Shown here: one piece after another, positions 10,977-18,143 of the stretch
How the letters are laid out: each line of letters begins with the position of its first letter
How positions within the stretch are numbered: the first letter of the stretch is position 1
Source of the DNA: Tsuneonella litorea
GTDB lineage: Bacteria; Pseudomonadota; Alphaproteobacteria; Sphingomonadales; Sphingomonadaceae
Length of the DNA stretch: 64,000 bases
Assembly: GCF_025154015.1 (NCBI RefSeq)
Contig: NZ_JAOAMV010000002.1
Span: 248,001 to 312,000, forward strand
Direction of reading: 5' to 3'
Notes under the pieces: model-generated
Told to the model about the DNA's origin: nothing
The model's input: the letters and a program-made list of their open reading frames with translations, nothing else
The model's database searches: none
Translations under genes and position numbers: made by a program

Positions 10977-12410
10977 TCAGCCGCCGGTGCGCCGCTGGAC
11001 GGAACCGCCACCCGAATTGCCCTTGCCGCGAAACCGCCGGCGCCGGTTCTGGCCGCCGCCACTCCCGCCGGTCTTTCCGTGCCGCTCGCTGCCGCCGCCG
11101 TGTTGCGGCCGGTCGCCGCTGCGGTTGTCCGCCCGGGAATCGGCCCGCTTGCCGGGACGCTGCCCGCCGCCGAGCGGCTTGGGCTGCACCTTCTTGGCGC
11201 GCGGCTGCTGGACCTGGCCGGGATTGCCCTTGGGCCGGACGATCGGGGCGTCCTCGATAAAGGCACGGAAATTGTCGGGTAGCGGCAGGCGCTCGCAGGT
11301 GACGCCGGTCAGCTTCTGGATATCGCGCAGGTACGCGCGCTCGTCCTCGCTGCACAGCGTCATCGCGATCCCGTCCGCCCCGGCGCGCGCGGTCCGCCCG
11401 ATGCGGTGGACATACTGTTCGGACACGTTGGGCAGCTCGAAGTTGACGACGTGGCTTACGCCCGGAATGTCGATCCCGCGCGCGGCGATGTCGGTCGCCA
11501 CCAGGATCGGCACGCGGCCCGACTTGAAGTTGGCGATCGCGCGCTCGCGCTGCGGCTGGCTCTTGTTGCCATGGATGGCGTCGGCCGTGATCCCGGCCTG
11601 GCCGAGCTTCTTCACCACGCGGTCCGCGCCGTGCTTGGTACGGGTGAAGATCAGCACCCGCTCCATGCCCTCGGTCTCGGGATAGCGTCTGCGCAGGATC
11701 AGCTCGAGCAAGCCCTGCTTTTCCGACTGGCTGACGAAGGTGACGTATTGCTCGACCCGTTCCGCGGTGGTCGCCGCCGGAGTCACCGAAACGTGTGCCG
11801 GATTGCTCAGGTACTGCTTCGACAGGTCCTTGATCGACGACGGCATGGTCGCGCTGAACAGCAAGGTCTGGCGGTCCTTCGGCATCAACGCGACGAGCTT
11901 CTTCAGCGCGTGTATGAAGCCGAGGTCGAGCATCTGGTCCGCTTCATCGAGGACGAGGATCTCGACACCGTCGAGCCGGAAAGCCTTCTGGTCGACGAGG
12001 TCGAGCAGCCGACCGGGGGTGGCGACGAGGATATCGGTCCCGCGATGCAGCTTGTTGCGGTCCTTGCCGACGGAAGTCCCGCCGACGACCGACTGGACGC
12101 GCAGGCCGGTGAAGCCGCCGTAGTCCATCGCGCTCTTGGCGATCTGCCCGGCAAGCTCGCGGGTCGGGGCAAGCACGAGCATCCGGCACGACTTGAAGGG
12201 CGTCTGCCGCCCCGCCTCGCGCAGGTTGTCGATCGCCGGCAGCATGAACGCCGCGGTCTTCCCGGTGCCAGTCTGCGCGATGCCGAGGAGGTCGCGGCCT
12301 TCGAGCACGAGCGGAATGGCCTGGGTCTGGATGGGCGTGGCGGCGGTGTAACCCTTCTGGTCCAGCGCCTGGAGAATGGGCTGCGACAGCCCGAGGTCTT
12401 CGAATGACAT
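10977..12410 (-). CDS. rhlE: DEAD-box RNA helicase, RhlE type
   Basis: ATP-dependent RNA helicase of 477 residues for RNA remodelling, probably ribosome assembly or cold adaptation. All core motifs are present: Q motif (GYTAATPIQ), Walker A AQTGTGKT (residues 45-52), PTRELAGQI, DEAD (VLDEADQML), SAT, and HRIGRTARAG. After about residue 375 there is a low-complexity basic tail rich in Gly, Arg, Gln and Lys, typical of RhlE proteins, which binds RNA. The start is the ATG at 12410 (MSFEDLGLSQP); no good Shine-Dalgarno sequence is visible. A 214-base hairpin-rich leader precedes it. Confidence 0.92.
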   Translation of the reverse strand: MSFEDLGLSQPILQALDQKGYTAATPIQTQAIPLVLEGRDLLGIAQTGTGKTAAFMLPAIDNLREAGRQTPFKSCRMLVLAPTRELAGQIAKSAMDYGGFTGLRVQSVVGGTSVGKDRNKLHRGTDILVATPGRLLDLVDQKAFRLDGVEILVLDEADQMLDLGFIHALKKLVALMPKDRQTLLFSATMPSSIKDLSKQYLSNPAHVSVTPAATTAERVEQYVTFVSQSEKQGLLELILRRRYPETEGMERVLIFTRTKHGADRVVKKLGQAGITADAIHGNKSQPQRERAIANFKSGRVPILVATDIAARGIDIPGVSHVVNFELPNVSEQYVHRIGRTARAGADGIAMTLCSEDERAYLRDIQKLTGVTCERLPLPDNFRAFIEDAPIVRPKGNPGQVQQPRAKKVQPKPLGGGQRPGKRADSRADNRSGDRPQHGGGSERHGKTGGSGGGQNRRRRFRGKGNSGGGSVQRRTGG

Positions 12411-12420
12411 GGTTTGTAAA

Positions 12421-12498
12421 ACTCGTATGCGAGCGACTGCGCGCAGCAGCTTTGAGGCTGCGCGCGTTCGCGGGGTGGTTGGGGCCGGAAGTGGCCCC
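12421..12498 (-). promoter_or_regulatory. Hairpin-rich 5' leader of rhlE
   Basis: In the 214 bases between the DUF4886 gene stop and the rhlE ATG lie three inverted repeats: GGGGCC/GGCCCC (12481-12486 with 12493-12498), a perfect 9-bp stem GCGCGCAGC/GCTGCGCGC (12439-12447 with 12457-12465, 9-nt loop), and CTCG/CGAG (12422-12425 with 12430-12433) about 10 bases before the start codon. Cold-inducible DEAD-box helicase mRNAs often have long structured leaders. Whether this is thermosensing, attenuation or a terminator for the upstream gene cannot be told from sequence. Confidence 0.5.
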
Positions 12499-12624
12499 GT
12501 CAACGACCCGCGTGAAATGGGAAGTCAGGGAAATGAACCGAGATGCGGCCGGGGCGGTTTCCCGCCTGTTCACGCTGCCAGGGCGTCTCGATGAGCGGCC
12601 ATGTGGTGCAGTGCAGCGAAAATG

Positions 12625-13506
12625 TCAATCAAAACCGACCCGGGCGCCGGCCAGTTGTTCCATCGCGACCCTTTGCAGCGCCTCCGCAATCCTCGGCTCG
12701 ATGCCCAGTTCGTTCGCCGCCTTCTCGCCCGCGCCGAACTGCCGCACGTCGTAGCCGGTGACATGCGCGAAGACCACCAGCGCCTCGAGGTAGGATCCTT
12801 CCGCGCTGGCGTGGTACTGGTCATAGCTCCACAGGTCGACCTTGCCGAAATCGCGCCCGTCATAGGGATTGCCATCGGCGATGCCCTGCGAAATCGTCCG
12901 CTGCCACGCCTCGCCGACCGGGATCACGCCATCGATGTCGTCCGAGGCCGCATCGGCCGCGTCGAGGGCCCTGCGCACTGCAAGTGCCATCGCTTCGAGG
13001 GGCTGGCCGTACCAGTATCCGGTCGGCTTGAGCGCCTGATCCGCGCGCGTCCACGTTGACAGCAGGTAGACCTTCACATCCGGATTGCGATCGCTGACCA
13101 ACCGGGCGAGCGCAGGCGCATCCCGCAGCGTCGTGGCCGGGTCGCCGGGATTTCTTTCATCGAGCGTGGAATACTGCTGCAGCACGACAACATCCCAGGG
13201 CTTGTCGATCGCCTCTCTCCGGTTGGCGAGATGCCAGGCCAGGTCCTTGCCGCCGCTCAATTCGTGGCTCGCCTCCCATTCGAACCCCGCTTGATCGGCA
13301 AAGCGTTCGAATATCGCCGGGACGCCACCGATATTCGCTTCGGTGAGCGCGGCCACGCTGTCGGCGCGGTACCGCAGGGCAGACGAATTGGCCCCCATCG
13401 TAAAGCTGTTGCCGATGAAGAGAATGCGCTCGTGGGCGAACGCAGGTGTGGCACCGACCCATGCGGCGAGAGCGAGAGCGAGCGCGATCGCGGCGGCACG
13501 GCTCAT
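12625..13506 (-). CDS. Secreted DUF4886-type SGNH-hydrolase-like protein
   Basis: A 293-residue protein with a clear Sec signal peptide (MSRAAAIALALALAAWVGATPAFA, cleavage near residue 24). The mature start ILFIGNSFTMG is the GNSF block seen in DUF4886/SGNH-like proteins. Later segments such as WDVVVLQQYST and a C-terminal DQYHAS region, which could supply the catalytic His, support an SGNH-hydrolase fold. Probably a periplasmic esterase or acetyl-hydrolase; the substrate is unknown. Its TGA overlaps the... start side of pgi in the form ATGA at 13503-13506, with pgi transcribed first? The order is in fact pgi upstream (higher coordinates) and this gene downstream: its ATG at 13506 overlaps the pgi stop at 13503-13505. 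Confidence 0.75.
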   Translation of the reverse strand: MSRAAAIALALALAAWVGATPAFAHERILFIGNSFTMGANSSALRYRADSVAALTEANIGGVPAIFERFADQAGFEWEASHELSGGKDLAWHLANRREAIDKPWDVVVLQQYSTLDERNPGDPATTLRDAPALARLVSDRNPDVKVYLLSTWTRADQALKPTGYWYGQPLEAMALAVRRALDAADAASDDIDGVIPVGEAWQRTISQGIADGNPYDGRDFGKVDLWSYDQYHASAEGSYLEALVVFAHVTGYDVRQFGAGEKAANELGIEPRIAEALQRVAMEQLAGARVGFD

Positions 13507-15050
13507 GCCGACAAGCCCGCAGCCTCGAGGAGCGCCTCGGTGCTCGGGTCGAAATCGCCCCCTCCCGTCTCGATATCCCTGGCCATCTTCTTGCCCAGCT
13601 CGACTCCGAACTGGTCGAACGGATTGATCCCCATCAGCACCGCGTTGGCGAACGTGCGATGCTCGTGGAACGCGATCAGCGCCCCGAGCGCCGCGGCGTC
13701 GACATCGTCGAGAAGGATCGTCGCGCTCGGTCGGTCGCCAGGGAACGCCCGTGCCGGGTCCTTGCCGTCGGCGGCCATGTTGCCGCCCGCCATCAGCGCG
13801 GCGCCTTGCGCGAAACAGTTGGTGAGCAGGATCTGGTGGTGCGCCGGGTCCAGCACGTCGCCCGGCGCGACGCTCGCGATGAAATCGACCGGCACTTCGA
13901 TCGTGCCCTGGTGCAGCAGCTGGAACACCGCGTGCTGGCCGTCGGTGCCCACGCCGCCCCAGGTGATGGGTGCGGTGGGCCCGTCGACCGGATCACCGTT
14001 TGCAGTGACCCGCTTGCCGTTCGATTCCATCTCGAGTTGCTGAAGGTAGAACGGCAGCAGCGCGAGCCGCTCGTCATAGGCGAACACGGCGCGGGTCTGG
14101 CAGCCGCGCACGCGGGTGTAGAACTGGTCGGCAAAGGCCGCGCGCAGCGGCAGGTTGGCGCGCCCATCGGTGTCGCGGAAATGCACGTCGACGGCGTGCG
14201 CCCCGGCGAGCATGGTGTCGAACGCCTCCCACCCGACGCCCAGCGCGATCGGAAAGCCGATGCTCGACCAGAGCGAGTAACGCCCGCCGACGCTCTCCGA
14301 GAATGGCAGCACGCGGGTTTCGTCGATGCCCCATTCGACCGCCTTGTCCGGCGCCGCGGTCAGCGCCACGACGCGGCCATAGGGATCGTTGACGCCGGCC
14401 TGGCGCAGCCATTCGATCGCGCTTGCCGCGTTGGTCATCGTCTCGATCGTCGTGAAGGTCTTGCTGGCCACCGCAATCATCGTCGTCGCCGGATCGCAGG
14501 CGGCGAACGCCTGTTCGAGTGCCAGCCCGTCGATGTTCGAAACGACGTGGACGTCGACCAGCGCGCCGTCCCCCCCGTCCGAATCCCGTGCGAGCGCATC
14601 GATCGCCAGCTTGGGCCCGAGCGCCGAGCCGCCGATACCGATGTGGATCAGGTGCCTCACTTCACCGAGGGCGCCGCGGTGGATGGCATCGACCAGCAGG
14701 TGCATCCGGTGGTGCAACTGGGCGGCTTCCTCGACCGAATCGCGGGCACCGATGCCGCGCTGTGCGGTGTGCTCTGCCGCCCGCCCCTCGGTCGTGTTGA
14801 CCGTTTCGCCGCTCAGCAGCGCGGAACGCCTGCCGGCAAAGTCGCGTGCCGCGGCGAGTTCCTCGAATGCGGCCAGCAGATCGTCGTCGAGATGGGTCTT
14901 CGACCAGTCGAAGATGGCACCGCCGTCGTCCCAGTCCAGCCGGGCCGACAGCTTTCCCACCCGGTCGGCGTCGGCCGCGAACAGCTGGGCCAGCGTACGG
15001 CGCGGGCTCGCTTCGATGGCCTGCCAGGCGTCCCGGACTGCGTCGCTCAT
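13503..15050 (-). CDS. pgi: Glucose-6-phosphate isomerase
   Basis: Interconverts glucose 6-phosphate and fructose 6-phosphate. The 515 residues contain the phosphate-binding HIGIGGSALGP and SKTFTTIET segments, the signature SESVGGRYSLWSSIG, the catalytic histidine region GGVGTDGQHAVFQLLHQG, and the C-terminal INPFDQFGVELGKKMA. Length is slightly shorter than the E. coli enzyme but normal for alphaproteobacteria. The stop (TGA on its strand, 13503-13505) overlaps the ATG of the secreted DUF4886 gene, an unexpected partner for a glycolytic enzyme. It diverges from lepB. Confidence 0.96.
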   Translation of the reverse strand: MSDAVRDAWQAIEASPRRTLAQLFAADADRVGKLSARLDWDDGGAIFDWSKTHLDDDLLAAFEELAAARDFAGRRSALLSGETVNTTEGRAAEHTAQRGIGARDSVEEAAQLHHRMHLLVDAIHRGALGEVRHLIHIGIGGSALGPKLAIDALARDSDGGDGALVDVHVVSNIDGLALEQAFAACDPATTMIAVASKTFTTIETMTNAASAIEWLRQAGVNDPYGRVVALTAAPDKAVEWGIDETRVLPFSESVGGRYSLWSSIGFPIALGVGWEAFDTMLAGAHAVDVHFRDTDGRANLPLRAAFADQFYTRVRGCQTRAVFAYDERLALLPFYLQQLEMESNGKRVTANGDPVDGPTAPITWGGVGTDGQHAVFQLLHQGTIEVPVDFIASVAPGDVLDPAHHQILLTNCFAQGAALMAGGNMAADGKDPARAFPGDRPSATILLDDVDAAALGALIAFHEHRTFANAVLMGINPFDQFGVELGKKMARDIETGGGDFDPSTEALLEAAGLSA

Positions 15051-15190
15051 GAATATCCTTTCCTACTGCCCGCTCGCGCGATTAGAGGGGCGGCGATGAT
15101 CGATAGCCTTCCCGTCCGCATCCGGCCACCACTTGAACGCAGCGAAGACGTATGCGCGCCGTCTGCCCGTCCTGCCGGGAAATCGGCCGG

Positions 15191-16003
15191 ATGACGGCCG
15201 CAGGAAAACCGGTCAATCGGACCGCGAAGGACGAGGCCGGCAAGGAAACCTGGGGCAGCTTCGCCGCGTTCGTCCTCAAGCTCGCGCTCGCGGTGTTCGT
15301 GTTCCGCAGCTTCTTCTTCTCGTTCTACACCATCCCGAGCGAATCGATGCTTCCGCGGCTGTGGAACGGGGACTATTTCATCGCCGCCAAGTGGCCGTAC
15401 GGTTATTCTCGCTGGTCGCTTCCGTTCAACCTGCCGCTGATCCCCGGCCACGTCCTCGCCAGCCTCCCCGACCGGGGCGACGTCGTCGTCTTCAAGCATC
15501 CGGTCGACAAGGTCGACTACATCAAGCGCGTTATCGGGCTGCCCGGCGACACAGTTGCCCTGCGCGGCGGCCAGGTAATCCTGAACGGGGTTCCGGTGAA
15601 GCGCGAGAAGATCGCCGATTTCGCAATTGCGGAATCGCCCAACACCGGCTGCGCGTGGGGCGGACGGGCGACGGCCGCGACCTGCACCTACACGCGATTC
15701 CACGAGACACTTCCTTCGGGCACCAGCTACGACACGCTCGATTTCGGGCGCACCCCGCAGGACGATTTCGGCCCGATCGTGGTGCCGCAGGGCCACGTCT
15801 TCGCGCTGGGCGACAATCGCGACAACTCGCAGGACAGCCGCTTTCCGGCGACCCCGGGCGGTGGGGTGGGCCTCATCCCTGACGAGCTGCTGGTCGCCCG
15901 CGCGAGCGTCATGGTGTGGTCGACCGACGGTTCGGCCAGCTGGATCAAGCCGTGGACCTGGCTGACCGCCGCGCGGTGGTCGCGGATCGGGCACGCGATA
16001 TGA
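15191..16003 (+). CDS. lepB: Signal peptidase I
   Basis: Inner-membrane serine protease that removes Sec and Tat signal peptides. From the ATG at 15191 it is 270 residues with one N-terminal membrane segment (about residues 24-45). The catalytic pair is Ser52 in IPSESM and Lys112 in YIKRVIGLPGD; box E (GDNRDNSQDSR) is also present. An in-frame ATG at 15152 would add 13 residues (MRAVCPSCREIGR), which are not typical. The stop overlaps the rnc start as ATGA, giving the conserved lepB-rnc-era order. Confidence 0.94.
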   Translation: MTAAGKPVNRTAKDEAGKETWGSFAAFVLKLALAVFVFRSFFFSFYTIPSESMLPRLWNGDYFIAAKWPYGYSRWSLPFNLPLIPGHVLASLPDRGDVVVFKHPVDKVDYIKRVIGLPGDTVALRGGQVILNGVPVKREKIADFAIAESPNTGCAWGGRATAATCTYTRFHETLPSGTSYDTLDFGRTPQDDFGPIVVPQGHVFALGDNRDNSQDSRFPATPGGGVGLIPDELLVARASVMVWSTDGSASWIKPWTWLTAARWSRIGHAI

Positions 16004-16677
16004 CTGCGCCCAGGCTATCCCCCGAAACCCGCGCCTGGCTGGAGGAAACCGGGTTCACCGTGATGGACGAGGCGGTCTGGCGCGCCGCGCTCACGCACGG
16101 CAGCACCGGCGAGACGGTGAATTACGAACGCCTCGAATGGCTGGGTGACCGCGTCCTGGGACTCGCGATTTCCGAATGGCTGTACGCGATCGACAGCGCG
16201 TCCGAAGGCCAGCTCGCCCAGCGCCTCAACGCACTGGTCAGCCGCGACACCTGCGCCTGCACGGCGCGCGACATCGGCGTCCCGGCGCACCTGCGTCTCG
16301 GCAAGCAGGCGCGCGACGACGGCGCGCACGACAGCGACAACGTGCTTGGCGACGTGATGGAAGCGTTGCTCGGTGCCAATTTCCTCGAAGCCGGGTTCGA
16401 TGCCACCCGCGCACTCGTGCGGCAGATCTGGACCGAGGCCGTCGAGGGACGCCGCGGACGCTCGAAGCATCCCAAGTCGGCGCTGCAGGAGTGGGCGGCG
16501 GGCAATCGCCGCAAGCCCCCCGAATATGCATTGCTCGACCGTTCCGGCCCCGATCACAGCGCGCGCTTCACCGTGCGGGTCAAGGTCGCGGGCGTCGGCG
16601 AGGTAGAAGCAGAGGGATCGAGCAAGCAGGCGGCCGAGACGGCCGCTGCCGCGGCATTCATGGAGAAATACGGATGA
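16000..16677 (+). CDS. rnc: Ribonuclease III
   Basis: Double-strand-specific endoribonuclease for rRNA processing and antisense decay. It has 225 residues. The RNase III signature is NYERLEWLGDRVLGL, and the second acidic site is in NVLGDVMEALLGANFL, so both catalytic acidic patches are present. A dsRNA-binding domain follows from about residue 153 (HPKSALQEWAAGNRRKPPEY) and ends in SSKQAAETAAAAAFM. The start (MTAPRLSP) overlaps the lepB stop, and the stop overlaps era; the longer frame upstream is rejected because it lies inside lepB. Confidence 0.96.
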   Translation: MTAPRLSPETRAWLEETGFTVMDEAVWRAALTHGSTGETVNYERLEWLGDRVLGLAISEWLYAIDSASEGQLAQRLNALVSRDTCACTARDIGVPAHLRLGKQARDDGAHDSDNVLGDVMEALLGANFLEAGFDATRALVRQIWTEAVEGRRGRSKHPKSALQEWAAGNRRKPPEYALLDRSGPDHSARFTVRVKVAGVGEVEAEGSSKQAAETAAAAAFMEKYG

Positions 16678-17564
16678 CCCGCTGTGGATTCGTCGCCGTC
16701 ATCGGCGCGCCGAACGCCGGCAAGTCGACCCTCGTTAACGCGCTCGTCGGGCAGAAAGTCGCGATCGTCAGCGCCAAGGCGCAGACCACTCGGGCGCGGC
16801 TGATGGGCATCGCGCTCGAGGGCGACACGCAGATGGTGCTGGTCGACACGCCCGGCATCTTCGAACCGCGCCGCCGGCTCGACCGGGCGATGGTCAATGC
16901 CGCGTGGGACGGCACCGAGGCCGCCGATGCGGTGTTGCTGGTGGTCGATCCGGTCAAGCAGCGCCGCCACGAACTCGAACCCCTGCTCGAGGCGCTGAGC
17001 CATCGTCCCGAGCGCAAGATCCTGGTGCTCAACAAGGTCGACGTCGCGAAGAAGGAACCGCTGCTGGTCCTCGCGCAGGAGCTGACCGGCAAGGTCGATT
17101 TCGCCGAGGTGTTCTTCGTCTCGGCCCAGACGGGCGACGGGGTGGCCGAGATGAAGGCGGCGCTCGCCGCGATGATGCCCGAAGGCGAATGGGTCTATCC
17201 CGAGGACCAGGTGTCCGACGCGAGCGAGCGCCTGCTGGCCGCAGAGATCACCCGCGAGCAGCTCTATCGCCAGCTCCACGAGGAACTGCCCTACGACAGC
17301 GCGGTGCGGCCCGAAAGCTACACCGTGCGCAAGGATGGCAGCGTCGAGATCCACCAGCAGATCGTCGTCGGCCGCGACACACAGCGCGCGATCGTGCTCG
17401 GCAAGGGCGGCTCGAAGATCAAGGCGATCGGCGAGGCCGCGAGGCTGGAGCTGTCCGAACTGCTCGGGCAGAAGGTCCACCTCTTCCTCCACGTGAAGGT
17501 GGAGGAGAACTGGGCCGAAAGCCGCGAGATATTCGAGGAGATCGGGCTCGACTGGGTGCGGTGA
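16674..17564 (+). CDS. era: GTPase Era
   Basis: Ras-like GTPase that binds 16S rRNA and is needed for 30S maturation. The 296 residues carry the G1 loop GAPNAGKS (11-18), the switch region AQTTRARLMG, G3 DTPG, and G4 NKVD, followed by a C-terminal KH RNA-binding domain (KDGSVEIHQQIVV then GKGGSKIKAIGE). The start overlaps the rnc stop as ATGA. A longer open frame upstream lies within rnc and is rejected. Confidence 0.97.
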   Translation: MTRCGFVAVIGAPNAGKSTLVNALVGQKVAIVSAKAQTTRARLMGIALEGDTQMVLVDTPGIFEPRRRLDRAMVNAAWDGTEAADAVLLVVDPVKQRRHELEPLLEALSHRPERKILVLNKVDVAKKEPLLVLAQELTGKVDFAEVFFVSAQTGDGVAEMKAALAAMMPEGEWVYPEDQVSDASERLLAAEITREQLYRQLHEELPYDSAVRPESYTVRKDGSVEIHQQIVVGRDTQRAIVLGKGGSKIKAIGEAARLELSELLGQKVHLFLHVKVEENWAESREIFEEIGLDWVR

Positions 17565-17950
17565 CTTCGCAGCGAACCCCTGGCCGCGTTGATCGCTTCG
17601 CCGCGTTCTTTACGAAGCTCGACAGCGGCAACTTCCTCTACCGCCCTCCCGGAGCGGCCACCGGCCTCGTCGTGAGCGCCGCCGCCTACGAAGGCCTGCT
17701 CCAGCGCCTCGACCAGCGGCGCAAGCTGGCTCTCGTGCTGCGCTGGCTCGTGATCGCGGGGTCCGCGATCTGGGGTGCCCGCGAATATGCCCGAAGCGGC
17801 TCCGTACTCGTGTTTGTCATCCCGTTCGGACTCGGTTGCGGGATCGCCTTCCTGCTGAGCCTGTGGACTCACCTCGACCTGCTGCGACCGTTCGAGCGCG
17901 ACCGCCGCCGTCTTGAAAAGGACGGCGGAGCCAGCCGCACCATGCATTAG
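17561..17950 (+). CDS. Small membrane protein coupled to era
   Basis: Predicted from a GTG at 17561 that overlaps the era stop (GTGA), giving 129 residues. A polar N-terminal region with FFTKLDSGNFLYRPPG precedes two hydrophobic segments at about residues 60-75 (LALVLRWLVIAGSAIW) and 83-105 (SVLVFVIPFGLGCGIAFLLSLW). The tail is basic. I do not recognise a family. The overlap with era suggests co-translation. It converges on the 60-residue gene, with 10 bases between stops. Confidence 0.7.
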   Translation: MTSQRTPGRVDRFAAFFTKLDSGNFLYRPPGAATGLVVSAAAYEGLLQRLDQRRKLALVLRWLVIAGSAIWGAREYARSGSVLVFVIPFGLGCGIAFLLSLWTHLDLLRPFERDRRRLEKDGGASRTMH

Positions 17951-17960
17951 GCGCTCCAGC

Positions 17961-18143
17961 CTATCGTTTCCTGGCGATGTCGATCCCGTTCTTCTTGGCG
18001 AAGTCCTTGGTCGATTCCTCGCTCCGGCCCAGCGCCTTGGCGATTTCCTTCAGGCCCTTGCCCTTCCCCGCGAGCGTGCGGAGCGTGCCCGCCTCCTCGG
18101 CCTTCCACGGCTGCTTGTGCCGCTCGAAATGCTCCTTCGCCAT
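17961..18143 (-). CDS. 60-residue helix-turn-helix-like protein coupled to topA
   Basis: A very small basic protein of 60 residues starting at the ATG that overlaps the topA stop (ATGA, 18141-18145). The pattern PWKAEEAGTLRTLAGKGKGL followed by KEIAKALGRSEESTKDFAKKNGI looks like a Myb/SANT or GcrA-type three-helix HTH: a Trp near residue 13, then an IA-x-x-LGR turn, then a recognition helix. This suggests DNA binding, possibly related to topology or nucleoid function, but that is inferred only from shape and neighbour. No other domain fits in 60 residues. Confidence 0.7.
   Translation of the reverse strand: MAKEHFERHKQPWKAEEAGTLRTLAGKGKGLKEIAKALGRSEESTKDFAKKNGIDIARKR

Noticed and set aside
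13446-15194. Open frame opposite pgi
   Set aside because: Antisense shadow of a clearly identified enzyme, with no ribosome-binding site at its start.
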